A DNA stretch of 64,000 nucleotides from assembly GCF_030406605.1 (NCBI RefSeq), contig NZ_CP129104.1, positions 1,626,542 through 1,690,541 of the forward strand, given 5' to 3'. Positions 52,707 through 61,913 of this stretch are shown here, piece by piece. How positions within the stretch are numbered: position 1 is the first letter of the stretch; the number at the start of each line of letters is the position of its first letter. Position numbers and translations under genes: made by a program. The notes beneath the pieces were generated by a model that worked only from the letters and a program-made list of their open reading frames with translations, searched no databases and was not told the origin of the DNA. This stretch comes from Curtobacterium sp. 458. Lineage in GTDB: Bacteria; Actinomycetota; Actinomycetes; Actinomycetales; Microbacteriaceae.

Positions 52707-53378
52707 TCAGCGGTTCGCGACCAGCAGGTCGTCGACCGCTGCGACGACGGTCGCCACCTCGGTGCGCGTCGTGTAGTCCACGTGGACGTCCGCGAAGCGG
52801 ACGACGCCGTCGGCGTCGATCACGAAGACCGACGGGAACGGGATCGCCGCCGTCGCGTCCGCGTTGCTGTCCGCGACGTCGAACCCGAGCTGCGTGTGCG
52901 CGCCGCGAGCCGCGGCGCTGGGCTCGGTCACGATCCCGAACCGCCCGGCCAGGACGTTCTCGGGGTCGGTCAGCACCGGGAATGCCAGCTCGCCGTTCGT
53001 GATCGACTGCTCCGCGGCCTCCGGCGTCTGCGGCGACACGGCCACCAGCTCGACCCCACGCTCCTGGAGCGCCGGCAGGAGCTCCTGCTGGTACGTGCGG
53101 AGCGTGATGTTGCAGTAGGGGCACCAGGCGCCCCGGTAGAAGACGACGACGGTCGGGGTGGTGCCGCGGGCCTCGGCGAACGAGGTGGTGTCGCCGGTCG
53201 GGGTGACGAGCGGTGCATCAGGGGCGGTGTCGCCCACGGCGACGACGCCGTCGGGGACGCCAGCGCCGCGGAGGTCCCGCTGTTCGCCGTCGAACACCGC
53301 GGAGAGCTCCGGGCCGATCTGGGCCGTGAAGCCCTCGTTGAACGTCTCCACCTGGCGGGCGATGGTCTGGTCGGTCAC
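52707..53378 (-). CDS. peroxiredoxin-like thiol peroxidase (AhpC/TSA)
   Basis: 223 residues. Thioredoxin-fold core with FYRGAWCPYCNITLRTYQQEL (Cys86 and Cys89), followed by ELVAVSPQTPEAAEQSI and FPVLTDPENVLAGRFGI, the usual order for AhpC/TSA-like peroxidases that reduce hydroperoxides. The CPYC spacing (two cysteines three apart) suggests an intramolecular disulfide. GTG at 53378 with GAGGAG upstream. The 237 bp up to the serine-hydrolase stop hold nothing I recognise. Confidence 0.9.
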   Translation of the reverse strand: MTDQTIARQVETFNEGFTAQIGPELSAVFDGEQRDLRGAGVPDGVVAVGDTAPDAPLVTPTGDTTSFAEARGTTPTVVVFYRGAWCPYCNITLRTYQQELLPALQERGVELVAVSPQTPEAAEQSITNGELAFPVLTDPENVLAGRFGIVTEPSAAARGAHTQLGFDVADSNADATAAIPFPSVFVIDADGVVRFADVHVDYTTRTEVATVVAAVDDLLVANR

Positions 53379-53615
53379 GGTCGGGCTCCTCGAGTCGGGT
53401 GCCGGCTGCGGCGCCGGTGGATGGAGCGTAGGCACGACGCGGGGGTCGCGGGCCGGCGGGCGTCACGGGGCGTCACGGTGCCGGTGCGGGTGCCCACACC
53501 GATGCCGGCAGGGACCGCCTCCGCTCTCCGCGTCGTGGCCGATCCGGTACGCGACGGTCGGCACCCGACCACCGGATCGGCCAACGCCTGAGCGGAACAC
53601 ACGGTCGTCGCCGTG

Positions 53616-54494
53616 TCAGGCCGATCGGACGGAGGACACCGCGAGTTCCGCGAGCCGGTGGTCGTGCGTCTCCTCGTGCGCGGTCACCGTGACGACGGCG
53701 TCCCGGTCCTGGTCCACGACCACGTACTGCCCGTAGCGGCCGTCGAGCCGCCACGCCGGGCCCGGACCGTCCCACACCGCGAGGCCGTACCGGGTGAACG
53801 GGCCGTCCGTGCCCGCCTCGACCCAGCCCGCGTGCATCCCGTCGACCCACGACGCCGACACCAGCTGCTGCCCCGCGAAGGAGCCGCGGTCCCGCAGCAG
53901 ACGACCGATGCGTGCGAGCTCGGACGTCCGGAGCGCGAGCCCGCTCCCACCGACGACGAAGCCGAGCGGGCAGCGGTGCCACTGCGGGTTGTCGATGCCG
54001 AGCGGATCGAACAGCCGTGGGAGCAGCCAGTCGCGCACGTCCCCGACCACCGCTGCGAGCATCCGCATCGCGACGTACGGGCTCGAGTCGGTGTACCGGA
54101 AGCGCTCGCCCGTCCCGGTCGCCGGCAGGGCGAGCATCGTCGCGGCGAGGTCGTCACCAGGCACGGGCTCGTCGCCGAACCACGCGAAGTCGATGCCGCT
54201 CGTCATCGTGAGCAGGTGCCGCACCGACACACGGTCGACGCCCTCGCCGAGCTGCACGTCCGGCAGCAGCTCGGGCACGCGGGTGTCGAGCGTGAGCAGG
54301 CCCTCGTCGACCGCGATGCCGACGGCCAGCGCAGAGACGCCCTTCGACACCGAGTACACGTTCTCGCGGTCGTCGCTCCGCCACCGGTGCGCGACCTCGT
54401 CGTCGCCGACACGGACGTGCACCCCGTACGCGCCGAGGCCCTCCGCGTCGACGGCCGCGACGAAGCGGTCGAGGGCGGCCCGCGCCGTGGTCAC
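53616..54494 (-). CDS. beta-lactamase-class-C-like serine hydrolase
   Basis: 292 residues. SxxK motif SVSK (Ser48, Lys51) near the N-terminus, then LLTMTSGIDFAW and a YTDSSPY block supplying the Tyr and Ser. Class-C-type enzymes include esterases, D-aminopeptidases and DD-peptidases; no signal peptide, so probably cytosolic and not a true beta-lactamase. GTG at 54494 overlaps the RimB-like stop (GTGA), placing it in the same transcript. Confidence 0.88.
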   Translation of the reverse strand: MTTARAALDRFVAAVDAEGLGAYGVHVRVGDDEVAHRWRSDDRENVYSVSKGVSALAVGIAVDEGLLTLDTRVPELLPDVQLGEGVDRVSVRHLLTMTSGIDFAWFGDEPVPGDDLAATMLALPATGTGERFRYTDSSPYVAMRMLAAVVGDVRDWLLPRLFDPLGIDNPQWHRCPLGFVVGGSGLALRTSELARIGRLLRDRGSFAGQQLVSASWVDGMHAGWVEAGTDGPFTRYGLAVWDGPGPAWRLDGRYGQYVVVDQDRDAVVTVTAHEETHDHRLAELAVSSVRSA

Positions 54495-54952
54495 GCCCGA
54501 CCCCGGTTCCGGCGTCGGATCGCCTTCGGGGCGCGACCGCCGAGGAAGGAGCGCGCGGGGTCGACGAGGAACCCCTGGCGCAGGGCCTCGCGGCCGACGA
54601 GCATCCGGAACCCCATCTGGTCGCGGTTGCTCAGGGTGACCTCGGCATCCACCGTCTGCTCGTGCAGGGTGATCGGGGTGAGGATGACGATGCGCTCCTG
54701 GGTGTGCCCCGTGGAGCTGCGGATGGTCCGGCGGTCGTGGATGTCGCACTCGACGGTGACCGCGTCGGCGTCGGTGTCCTGCCACGGGTGCACCGAGAAC
54801 CGGACCCGGTCGCCGGGGAGCTCCTCGAGGTCGAACGCGTGCAGCGCCGAGCTCCGGGCGCCGGTGTCGAGCTTGACCTTGATCCACGGCAGCGCGAGCC
54901 CCGGCAGGGCAGCCCACTCGCGCCATCCTGCGATCGTCGGGGTGCGGCTCAT
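54491..54952 (-). CDS. RimB-like retropepsin-fold protease
   Basis: 153 residues of the RimB/'ATP-dependent zinc protease' family. The WIKVKLDTGARSSALHA segment holds the retropepsin DTGA motif (Asp29), and FRMLVGREALRQGFLVDPARSFLGG is the family's C-terminal signature. In Pseudomonas, RimB acts with RimK, trimming glutamates from ribosomal protein S6. ATG at 54952; CAGGAT lies six bases upstream. It is divergent from rimK across 72 bp, an arrangement that fits opposing activities. Confidence 0.85.
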   Translation of the reverse strand: MSRTPTIAGWREWAALPGLALPWIKVKLDTGARSSALHAFDLEELPGDRVRFSVHPWQDTDADAVTVECDIHDRRTIRSSTGHTQERIVILTPITLHEQTVDAEVTLSNRDQMGFRMLVGREALRQGFLVDPARSFLGGRAPKAIRRRNRGRA

Positions 54953-55024
54953 GTGCCCATCCTGTCGCATGCTTTGATGGAGCGTCGCCGTCGATACCCC
55001 GAACACCCAGCGGAGCACCCACCG

Positions 55025-56218
55025 ATGAAACTCGCCATCCTGTCGCGCGCCCCGCACGCGTACTCGACCCAGCGTCTCCGCGCCGCGGCGATCGACCGTG
55101 GGCACGACGTCAAGGTGCTGAACACGCTCCGGTTCGCGATCGACCTGACCGCGGACGAACCGGACCTGCTGTACCGCGGCAAGCTCCTCAGCGACTACGA
55201 CGCCGTGTTGCCGCGCATCGGGAACTCGATCACCTACTACGGCACCGCGGTCGTGCGCCAGTTCGAGCAGATGGACGTGTACACGCCGAACACGGCCACG
55301 GGGATCACGAACTCGCGCGACAAGCTCCGGGCGAACCAGATCCTGTCGCGACACCACATCGGCATGCCGGCGACGACCTTCGTGAACAGCCGGGCCGACG
55401 TCCGCGGCGCGATCGACCGGGTCGGCGGCGCTCCGGTCGTCATCAAGCTGCTCGAGGGCACCCAGGGCATCGGCGTGATCCTCGCGCCCGAGGCGAAAGT
55501 GGCCGAGTCGATCGTCGAGACGCTGCACTCCACGAAGCAGAACGTGCTCATCCAGTCCTTCATCTCGGAGAGCCGCGGGAAGGACATCCGGGCGCTCGTC
55601 GTGGGCGACCGGGTCGTGGCCGCGATGCGCCGGAGTGCGTCCGGCGACGAGTTCCGCTCGAACGTGCACCGCGGCGGCACCGTCGAGAAGGTCACGTTGA
55701 CGCCCGAGTACGAGGAGGCGGCGGTCCGTTCGGCGCAGATCATGGGGCTCCGGGTCGCCGGCGTCGACATGCTCGAGGGCAACGACGGGCCGCTCGTCAT
55801 GGAGGTCAACTCGTCGCCCGGCCTCGAGGGGATCGAGCGTGCCACGGGGCTCGACGTCGCCGGCGCGATCATCGACTTCATCGGCAACCAGGTCGCGTTC
55901 CCGGAGATCGACGTCCGGCAGCGACTCAGCGTGTCGACGGGGTACGGCGTCGCGGAGCTCCTCGTGCACACGAACGCCGACCTCGTGGGCAAGACGATCA
56001 AGGAGTCCGGGCTCTGGGACCGCGACATCACCGTCCTGACCCTGCACCGCGGGGCCACGGTGATCCCGAACCCCCGCAGCGGGGTCACGCTCCAGGCCAG
56101 CGACCGGCTGCTCTGCTTCGGCAAGCTCGAGGAGATGCGCTCGATGATCCCGGACCGCCGGAAGCGTCGGAGCAAGGTCCGGAAGCTGCCGAAGGACGCC
56201 GTCACCGAGCAGTCCTAG
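55025..56218 (+). CDS. rimK: RimK-type ATP-grasp glutamate ligase with C-terminal RCK_C domain
   Basis: 397 residues, about 100 longer than E. coli RimK. The ATP-grasp part is clear: MKLAILSRAPHAYSTQRLRAAA, then VLPRIGNSITYYGTAVVRQFEQMDVYTPN, VIKLLEGTQGIGVIL, IRALVVGDRVVAAMRR, RSNVHRGG, and VMEVNSSPGLEGIE at the metal site. From about residue 306 comes an RCK_C (TrkA_C) domain: AELLVHTNADLVGKTIKESGLWDRDITVLTLHRGATVIPNPRSG, normally a small-ligand-sensing module. Its C-terminal tail is strongly basic. ATG at 55025 with GCGGAGC upstream. Target could be ribosomal protein S6 or another polyglutamylated molecule. Confidence 0.9.
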   Translation: MKLAILSRAPHAYSTQRLRAAAIDRGHDVKVLNTLRFAIDLTADEPDLLYRGKLLSDYDAVLPRIGNSITYYGTAVVRQFEQMDVYTPNTATGITNSRDKLRANQILSRHHIGMPATTFVNSRADVRGAIDRVGGAPVVIKLLEGTQGIGVILAPEAKVAESIVETLHSTKQNVLIQSFISESRGKDIRALVVGDRVVAAMRRSASGDEFRSNVHRGGTVEKVTLTPEYEEAAVRSAQIMGLRVAGVDMLEGNDGPLVMEVNSSPGLEGIERATGLDVAGAIIDFIGNQVAFPEIDVRQRLSVSTGYGVAELLVHTNADLVGKTIKESGLWDRDITVLTLHRGATVIPNPRSGVTLQASDRLLCFGKLEEMRSMIPDRRKRRSKVRKLPKDAVTEQS

Positions 56219-56274
56219 TGCGCGTGGAGGGCACCCGGACCGCACGTCCAGCACTTGTGCGGAATGATGAGCCG

Positions 56275-57357
56275 GTGACCATCCTCGCTGACCGCCCCGT
56301 CGACCCGACGTCCGAAGCGGAGACAGCGCGACCCGGCAACGCCACCGCGAAGCACCGCAACGTCTCGTTGCTGTCGGTCGCGACGACCACCGCGGACCGC
56401 GTGACCACCTCCGCCGACATCGAGGAGCGCCTCCGCGGTGCCCTCCGTCGCCTCCGCCTGCCGAGCGGCCTGCTCGAACGCGTGGCCGGGGTCAAGGAAC
56501 GTCGGAACTGGGGCGAGGGCCAGACCTTCCACGAGGCCGCGATCGACGCCGGTCGTCGTGCGATGGCCGAGGCGGGCGTCCAGCCGCACGACATCGGGCT
56601 GCTCATCAACACCTCGGTGACTCGACCGCACCTCGAGCCCAGCGTCGCGGTCCGGCTGCACCACGGCCTCGGCCTGCCCTCGTCGGCGATCAACTTCGAC
56701 ATCGCGAACGCGTGCCTCGGGTTCGTCAACGCCATGAGCGTCGCCGCGGGCATGATCGACTCCGGCCAGATCCAGTACGCACTCATCGTGGACGGCGAGG
56801 ACGCCGACCAGGTGCAGCTCAACACGATCGCCCGACTCAACCAGGGCGGCCGCAACCGCAAGGACTTCATGAGCGAGTTCGCGAGCCTCACCCTCGGGTC
56901 GGGCGCCGCGGCGGCCGTGCTCGGCCGGACGGACGCGCACCCCACCGGGCACCGGCTCATCGGCGGTGTGACCCGTGCGGCGACGCAGTGGTACGACCTG
57001 TGCGTCGGCAGCCCGGACGGCATGTTCACCGACGCCAAGATGCTGCTCAAGGGCGGCATGGAGCTCGTGGTCGAGGCCTGGAACGAGGCCAAGGCGCACT
57101 TCGACTGGTCCGACATGGACCGCTACGTGCTGCACCAGGTCTCCGACGTGCACACCAACGCGTTCGTGAACGCGATCGGCGTCCCGCGGTCGAAGGTGCC
57201 GACGACCTACGAGCGCTACGGCAACGTCGGCCCGGCGTCGATCCCGATCACCCTGGCGGACGAGGTCGCGAAGGGCTCGATCCGCACCGGGGACCGGGTG
57301 TTCCTCGGCGGCGTCGGATCGGGCATCAACACCGCGATGCTGGAACTGCACTGGTGA
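56275..57357 (+). CDS. oleA: OleA thiolase-fold condensing enzyme
   Basis: 360 residues. OleA joins two fatty acyl-CoA molecules head-to-head to a 2-alkyl-3-ketoacyl-CoA, the first step of long-chain olefin synthesis. The active-site Cys147 (FDIANACLGFVNAM), the His in VLHQVSDVHTNAF, the Asn in YGNVGPASIP and Glu121 (TRPHLEPSVA) all match OleA; the Glu distinguishes it from FabH. GTG at 56275 with AATGAT six bases before. The stop overlaps oleBC (GTGA). Confidence 0.93.
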   Translation: MTILADRPVDPTSEAETARPGNATAKHRNVSLLSVATTTADRVTTSADIEERLRGALRRLRLPSGLLERVAGVKERRNWGEGQTFHEAAIDAGRRAMAEAGVQPHDIGLLINTSVTRPHLEPSVAVRLHHGLGLPSSAINFDIANACLGFVNAMSVAAGMIDSGQIQYALIVDGEDADQVQLNTIARLNQGGRNRKDFMSEFASLTLGSGAAAAVLGRTDAHPTGHRLIGGVTRAATQWYDLCVGSPDGMFTDAKMLLKGGMELVVEAWNEAKAHFDWSDMDRYVLHQVSDVHTNAFVNAIGVPRSKVPTTYERYGNVGPASIPITLADEVAKGSIRTGDRVFLGGVGSGINTAMLELHW

Positions 57358-60041
57358 GGTCCGGCCTCCCTAGCGTCGCTGCCACCACCGCGCCGGCGAC
57401 GCTCCCGCCGCCCCTGCCCGGACTCGACCCCGCCTGGTCACGGCTGGTCACCGTGCCGGGAGGCGCGGCTCACCCCGAGCGCACCTGGCACCTCCTCGAC
57501 ACGGCCGGCTCCCTCGACGCGCTCGGCGCGCGTCCCGTGGGCACCCTGCTGTGCGTGCACGGCAACCCCACGTGGTCCTACCTCTGGCGCTCGGTCGCAC
57601 AGCGCACGCTCGACGTCGCCCGCGCCGGTGGCCCTGCGTGGCGGGTCGTCGCGGTCGACCAGCTCGACATGGGGTTCTCGGAGCGGACGGGCACGCAGCG
57701 TGGGCTGGCGCAGCGCGTCGCCGACCTCGGGGCACTGACCGACGAGCTCGGGCTGACCGGTCCCGTCGTCACGCTCGGGCACGACTGGGGCGGGGTGGTG
57801 TCGCTCGGGTGGGCGGTCGACCACCCGGACCTCGTCGTGGGCGTCGCGACGTGCAACACCGCCGTGCACCAGCCAGCCGACGCACCGATCCCCGCGCCGC
57901 TGCGCCTCGCACTCGGGCCGGGGATGCTCGGTCGGGCGACCGTCCTCACGCCCGCGTTCCTCGAGACCACCCTGGCGATCGCGCACCCGAAGCTCGACCG
58001 CGCCGTCGCCGACGCCTTCCGTGCGCCGTACCGCGGTGCCGCCCGCCGCGGAGGCGTCGGCGGCTTCGTCGCGGACATCCCCGTGGACGCCGACCACGCC
58101 TCGGCGCCGGAGCTCGACCGGATCGCCGCGGGGGTCGCCGCGCTCGACGTCCCCGCGCTCCTCATGTGGGGACCGCGCGACCCGGTGTTCCTCGAGCGCT
58201 ACCTCGACGACCTGCTCCGCCGCCTGCCGCACGCCGACGTGCACCGCTTCGAGGGCGCCGGGCACCTGCTGCCGGAAGACGTCGACGTCGCCGGGACGGT
58301 CACCGACTGGCTGGGCGACCGCCTGCCGGAGGGGACCGTTCCCAGCGGGGCCGAACCGAGCCTCCCGGCCGACACCGACCACGTCGCTGCGGCGAGCCGC
58401 CCGCTGTGGGCCGCACTCGAGGACCTGCGCGACGACGACGGACCCGCACTCGTCGAGATGGCGGCGCCCGGCGGCGTCCGCACCGTCAGCTGGAGGCTCC
58501 TCGCACGCCGCGTCGACGAGATCGCCGCTGGTCTCGCCGTCGTCGGCGTCCGCGCGGGGGACCGCGTCTCGCTGCTCGTGACACCGGGTGCCGACCTGAC
58601 CGCCGTGCTGTACGCGTGCGTGCGCATCGGTGCCGTCGTGGTGGTGGCGGACGCCGGACTCGGGATCCGAGGCCTCACGCGGGCCGTCCGGGGTGCGCGA
58701 CCGGACTGGATCATCGGTGCGTTGCCGGGACTCGCGGCGTCGCGTGCACTCGGGTGGCCGGGCCGCCGCATCGCGACCCTCGCGCTCCCCGGGGCCGCAC
58801 GACGGGCCCTCGGGGTGTCGCACACGCTCGCCGAGGTCGCCCGTGTCGGCGCCGACCGACTCGCCGCGAGCGGTGCACTGCCCGACGCACCCCCGGCCGA
58901 CGCGACCGCAGCGGTGCTCTTCACGTCCGGGTCGACCGGACCCGCCAAGGGCGTCGTCTACACGCACCGGCAGCTCGGCGCGGTCCGGGACGCCCTCGCG
59001 ACGCAGTACGGCGTCGGCGTCGGTACCGGACTCGTCGCGGGGTTCGCGCCGTTCGCACTCCTCGGCCCCGCCCTCGGCGCACGGTCGGTGGCGCCGGACA
59101 TGGACGTCACCGCACCCCGGACGCTCACTGCGACCGCGGTCGCCCGTGCCGTCGCCGCTGCGGACGCCACCGTCGTCTTCCTGTCGCCGGCGGCGATCGC
59201 GAACGTCGTCGCGACCGCGTCGCAGCTGACGGAGACCGACCGGACGGCGCTGCGGCGTGTCGAGCTGTTCCTCTCCGCGGGAGCGCCGGTCTCCGGCTCG
59301 CTGCTCGCCGCGGCGACCGAGCTGATGCCGAGCGCGACGGCGCACACCCCCTACGGGATGACCGAGGGGCTGCTCATGACCGACGTCGACCTCGACGGGG
59401 TCCGGGCGGCGTCGGCCGCCGACGCGTCCGGCGTGTGCGTGGGCGTGCCCGCGGCCGGCGTCACCGTGCGGATCGCCCCGCTCGACGCCGACGGTGCCGC
59501 GACCGGCGCACTCACCGACGCACCGGGGGTGACCGGCGAGATCGTCGTCGCCGCCCCGCACGTCCGCGACCACTACGACCGGCTCTGGCGGACCGACCGG
59601 GCCTCGCGGCTCGGCGTCGCGGACCCGCGCGGACACCGGACCGGCGACGTCGGGCACCTCGACGACGCCGGACGGCTGTGGGTCGAGGGGCGGCTGCAGC
59701 ACGTCGTGACGACACCGGACGGCGTGGTCACCCCGGTCGGCCCCGAGCAGCGGATCGAGCGCGTCGCCGGGGTCCGTCGTGCGGGTGTCACGGGCATCGG
59801 ACCGGCCGGTACGCAGCAGGTCGTCGCCGTCGTGGAGACCGACCCTGCCGAGCGTCGACCCGGCCTCGCGTCGCCGTCGCTGGCATCCGCGGTGCGCGCC
59901 GCCGCTGGGGTGCCCGTGGCGGCCGTGCTCGTCGTGCCCGTGCTGCCGACCGACGTCCGGCACAACTCGAAGGTCGACCGCACGCGGCTCGGGCGGTGGG
60001 CGTCGTCCGTGCTCGCCGGTGACCGGATGGTGCGGCCGTGA
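57354..60041 (+). CDS. oleBC: OleB-OleC fusion: beta-lactone decarboxylase and beta-lactone synthetase
   Basis: 895 residues. The first 340 form an OleB-type alpha/beta hydrolase of the haloalkane-dehalogenase clan, with nucleophile Asp144 (LGHDWGGV) and His in FEGAGHLLPED. The rest is OleC, an AMP-binding enzyme with LFTSGSTGPAKGVVYTH near 521, AHTPYGMTEG and HRTGDVGHLDDAGRLWVEGR. OleC closes a beta-lactone from the 2-alkyl-3-hydroxyacid; OleB removes CO2 to leave the cis-alkene. The fusion is typical of actinobacterial ole clusters such as that of Micrococcus luteus. GTG at 57354 overlaps the oleA stop. Confidence 0.93.
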   Translation: MRSGLPSVAATTAPATLPPPLPGLDPAWSRLVTVPGGAAHPERTWHLLDTAGSLDALGARPVGTLLCVHGNPTWSYLWRSVAQRTLDVARAGGPAWRVVAVDQLDMGFSERTGTQRGLAQRVADLGALTDELGLTGPVVTLGHDWGGVVSLGWAVDHPDLVVGVATCNTAVHQPADAPIPAPLRLALGPGMLGRATVLTPAFLETTLAIAHPKLDRAVADAFRAPYRGAARRGGVGGFVADIPVDADHASAPELDRIAAGVAALDVPALLMWGPRDPVFLERYLDDLLRRLPHADVHRFEGAGHLLPEDVDVAGTVTDWLGDRLPEGTVPSGAEPSLPADTDHVAAASRPLWAALEDLRDDDGPALVEMAAPGGVRTVSWRLLARRVDEIAAGLAVVGVRAGDRVSLLVTPGADLTAVLYACVRIGAVVVVADAGLGIRGLTRAVRGARPDWIIGALPGLAASRALGWPGRRIATLALPGAARRALGVSHTLAEVARVGADRLAASGALPDAPPADATAAVLFTSGSTGPAKGVVYTHRQLGAVRDALATQYGVGVGTGLVAGFAPFALLGPALGARSVAPDMDVTAPRTLTATAVARAVAAADATVVFLSPAAIANVVATASQLTETDRTALRRVELFLSAGAPVSGSLLAAATELMPSATAHTPYGMTEGLLMTDVDLDGVRAASAADASGVCVGVPAAGVTVRIAPLDADGAATGALTDAPGVTGEIVVAAPHVRDHYDRLWRTDRASRLGVADPRGHRTGDVGHLDDAGRLWVEGRLQHVVTTPDGVVTPVGPEQRIERVAGVRRAGVTGIGPAGTQQVVAVVETDPAERRPGLASPSLASAVRAAAGVPVAAVLVVPVLPTDVRHNSKVDRTRLGRWASSVLAGDRMVRP

Positions 60042-60081
60042 CCGGCGGCGTCGCCGGGAGGCGTGCGCTGCGGGGCTGCTC

Positions 60082-61050
60082 GTGAAGATCCTGGTCACGG
60101 GAGCCAGCGGCTTCCTCGGACAGGCGACCGCGGCGGCCGTGCGGGACGCCGGGCACGAGGTCCGGACGTTCCAGCGCCGCCCGTCCGGGGTGTCGGGCGT
60201 CGCGGACGTGCTCGGGACCGTCACCGACCGGGACGCCCTGGCCTGCGCCGTCGAGGGCGTCGACGCCGTCGTGCACCTCGCCGCGAAGGTCTCCCTCGCC
60301 GGTGACCCCAACGACTTCCGCCGCGTGAACGTCGAGGGCACCCGGGCGCTCCTCGGCGCCGCACGGGCCGCGGGTGCCGGACGTGTCGTGTTCGTGTCCT
60401 CGCCGTCGGTCGCCCACACCGGGACGTCGCTCGCCGGTGTCGGTGCCGGCCCGGCCGAGCCCGACCGTGCCCGCGGGGAGTACGCCCGCACGAAGGCCGC
60501 CGCCGAACTCCTCGCACTGGCTGCGGACGAGCCGGGGTTCGCGGTCGTCGCGGTCCGGCCGCACCTGGTGTGGGGGCCGGGGGACACCCAGCTCGTCGGA
60601 CGGATCGTCGAACGGGCGCGTGCGGGGCGGCTGCCGCTGCTCGACTCCGGCGCGGCGCTCATCGACACGCTCTACGTCGACAACGCGGCGTCGGCGATGG
60701 TGGCGGCGCTCGAGCACGCGACGGACGACGGTGTGCACGGGTCGGCGTACGTCGTGACGAACGGCGAGCCGCGGCCCGTCGCGGAGCTCCTCGCCGGGAT
60801 CTGCGAGGCGTCCGGGGTACCAGCGCCGCGGTGGCACGTGCCCGCCGGGGTCGCACGGGTGGCGGGGTCGGTCGTCGAGGCGGTGTGGCGCGTGCGGCCG
60901 GGGCAGGACGAACCGCCGATGACGCGGTTCCTGGCGGAGCAGCTGTCGACGGCGCACTGGTTCGACCAGCGTCGGACGCGCCGCGACCTCGGCTGGACGC
61001 CCTCGGTGTCGATCGACGAGGGGCTTGCCCGGCTCGCTGCCGCGCGCTGA
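60082..61050 (+). CDS. oleD: OleD NADPH-dependent beta-keto acid reductase
   Basis: 322 residues of the extended SDR family: TGASGFLG (6-13), VDAVVHLAAKVSL, and catalytic Tyr134/Lys138 in YARTK. OleD reduces the OleA-derived 2-alkyl-3-keto acid to the 3-hydroxy acid before OleC. GTG at 60082, 40 bp after oleBC with GGCTGCTC upstream; this completes oleABCD in three genes. C-terminal MTRFLAEQLSTAHWFDQRRTRRDLGWTPSVSIDEGL is a family-wide ending. Confidence 0.92.
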   Translation: MKILVTGASGFLGQATAAAVRDAGHEVRTFQRRPSGVSGVADVLGTVTDRDALACAVEGVDAVVHLAAKVSLAGDPNDFRRVNVEGTRALLGAARAAGAGRVVFVSSPSVAHTGTSLAGVGAGPAEPDRARGEYARTKAAAELLALAADEPGFAVVAVRPHLVWGPGDTQLVGRIVERARAGRLPLLDSGAALIDTLYVDNAASAMVAALEHATDDGVHGSAYVVTNGEPRPVAELLAGICEASGVPAPRWHVPAGVARVAGSVVEAVWRVRPGQDEPPMTRFLAEQLSTAHWFDQRRTRRDLGWTPSVSIDEGLARLAAAR

Positions 61051-61087
61051 GCACCGCGGCAGGGGCCCGGGCGCGGGCCCGCTCGGC

Positions 61088-61173
61088 GCCGAGTCTCGGC
61101 TCCGCGGACACTTCCGCGCTGCGAACGCGGCGAAAGTGTCCGCCTGGCCGAGTCTCGGCCCGCGCGGCCGAGC
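61088..61173. repeat. GAGTCTCG element, copy C
   Basis: GCCGAGTCTCGGC (61088-61100), a 38-bp partly paired hairpin (61105-61142, outer nine bp CGGACACTT perfect), GGCCGAGTCTCGGCC (61146-61160) and a degenerate GAGCCTCG about 20 bp later. The flanking motif centres are 59 bp apart, exactly as in copy A. Lies between oleD and a convergent small gene. Confidence 0.8.
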
Positions 61174-61245
61174 CTCGCGCCGGACATGACCGTGCCGGGT
61201 CCGCGTTCGGGTCGCGGACCCGGCACGGGGTCGGTGGGGCGGGAC

Positions 61246-61422
61246 TCAGCCGAGTCCGAGCTTGCGCTTGAGTGCCTTTCGGCGCTTCCGGGCTCGTCGG
61301 TCGGCGAGGGCGCGGCGCGCGACCTCGGCCTTCGAGTCCTTGACGACGGGACGGTTCGCCCGTGCGCCGAGCCAGAACCCGAGCAGGACGACGAGTCCGA
61401 TGAGGATGATGCGGTTCCGCAT
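61246..61422 (-). CDS. 58-aa membrane-anchored basic peptide
   Basis: 58 residues: MRNRIILIGLVVLLGFWLGARANR forms one membrane helix, followed by a strongly basic tail (ADRRARKRRKALKRKLGLG) that would face the cytoplasm. ATG at 61422 with GAAGGGAG upstream. Actinobacterial genomes often have such single-span peptides near envelope-stress genes; function unknown. The convincing ribosome site and TM-plus-basic layout support it as real. Confidence 0.7.
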   Translation of the reverse strand: MRNRIILIGLVVLLGFWLGARANRPVVKDSKAEVARRALADRRARKRRKALKRKLGLG

Positions 61423-61493
61423 GGTGGTGCTCCCTTCGAGGTGCGGCAGGTGCGGCGGGTGCAGCAGTGGCCGCGGGTGCAGCGCGCCGGGCC

Positions 61494-61913
61494 TCAGCCC
61501 GTGAAGCGCTGCCAGAGGTCGGTCACGATCGGCCAGACGTCGCCGGCGCGGTCCGCCGACGAGACCGCGACCGTGACGACCGGGTAGGCCGTCACCGCGA
61601 GGGCGAGGAGCACGGCGAACACGACCGCGACGACCGAGGTCACGGTGTGCCGCCGCGTGAGGGCGAGGAGGACGAGCGCGAGCACCACGACCAGGCCGAG
61701 CAGCGCGACGAGGGTCACCCGCACGAACGGGAACGGCACGAGACCCGCAGTCGTCGCCGTCACCCCGGCGAGGAAACCGACGAGGGGGAAGAACGCCCCC
61801 ACGACGATCGCGAGGAGCACGACGATCCCGATCCCCGACGCGATCCAGACGCCCCGGGGCCGCGGACGGCGTGCCCGGGGGCGATCACGTCCGAAGCCCC
61901 GGAGCGCGGTCAC
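61494..61913 (-). CDS. small membrane protein downstream of the Asp23 fusion
   Basis: 139 residues, an arginine-rich N-terminus, then three or four hydrophobic segments (VWIASGIGIVVLLAIVVGAFF, VTLVALLGLVVVLALVLLAL, VTSVVAVVFAVLLALAVTAY) and a short polar end. No family recognised. The GTG at 61913 overlaps the Asp23-fusion stop (GTGA), so the protein is made from the same message and may be its membrane partner. Confidence 0.8.
   Translation of the reverse strand: MTALRGFGRDRPRARRPRPRGVWIASGIGIVVLLAIVVGAFFPLVGFLAGVTATTAGLVPFPFVRVTLVALLGLVVVLALVLLALTRRHTVTSVVAVVFAVLLALAVTAYPVVTVAVSSADRAGDVWPIVTDLWQRFTG

Noticed and set aside
53616..54494. True class C beta-lactamase
   Set aside because: No signal peptide and only general SxxK hydrolase motifs, so an esterase or peptidase is more likely.
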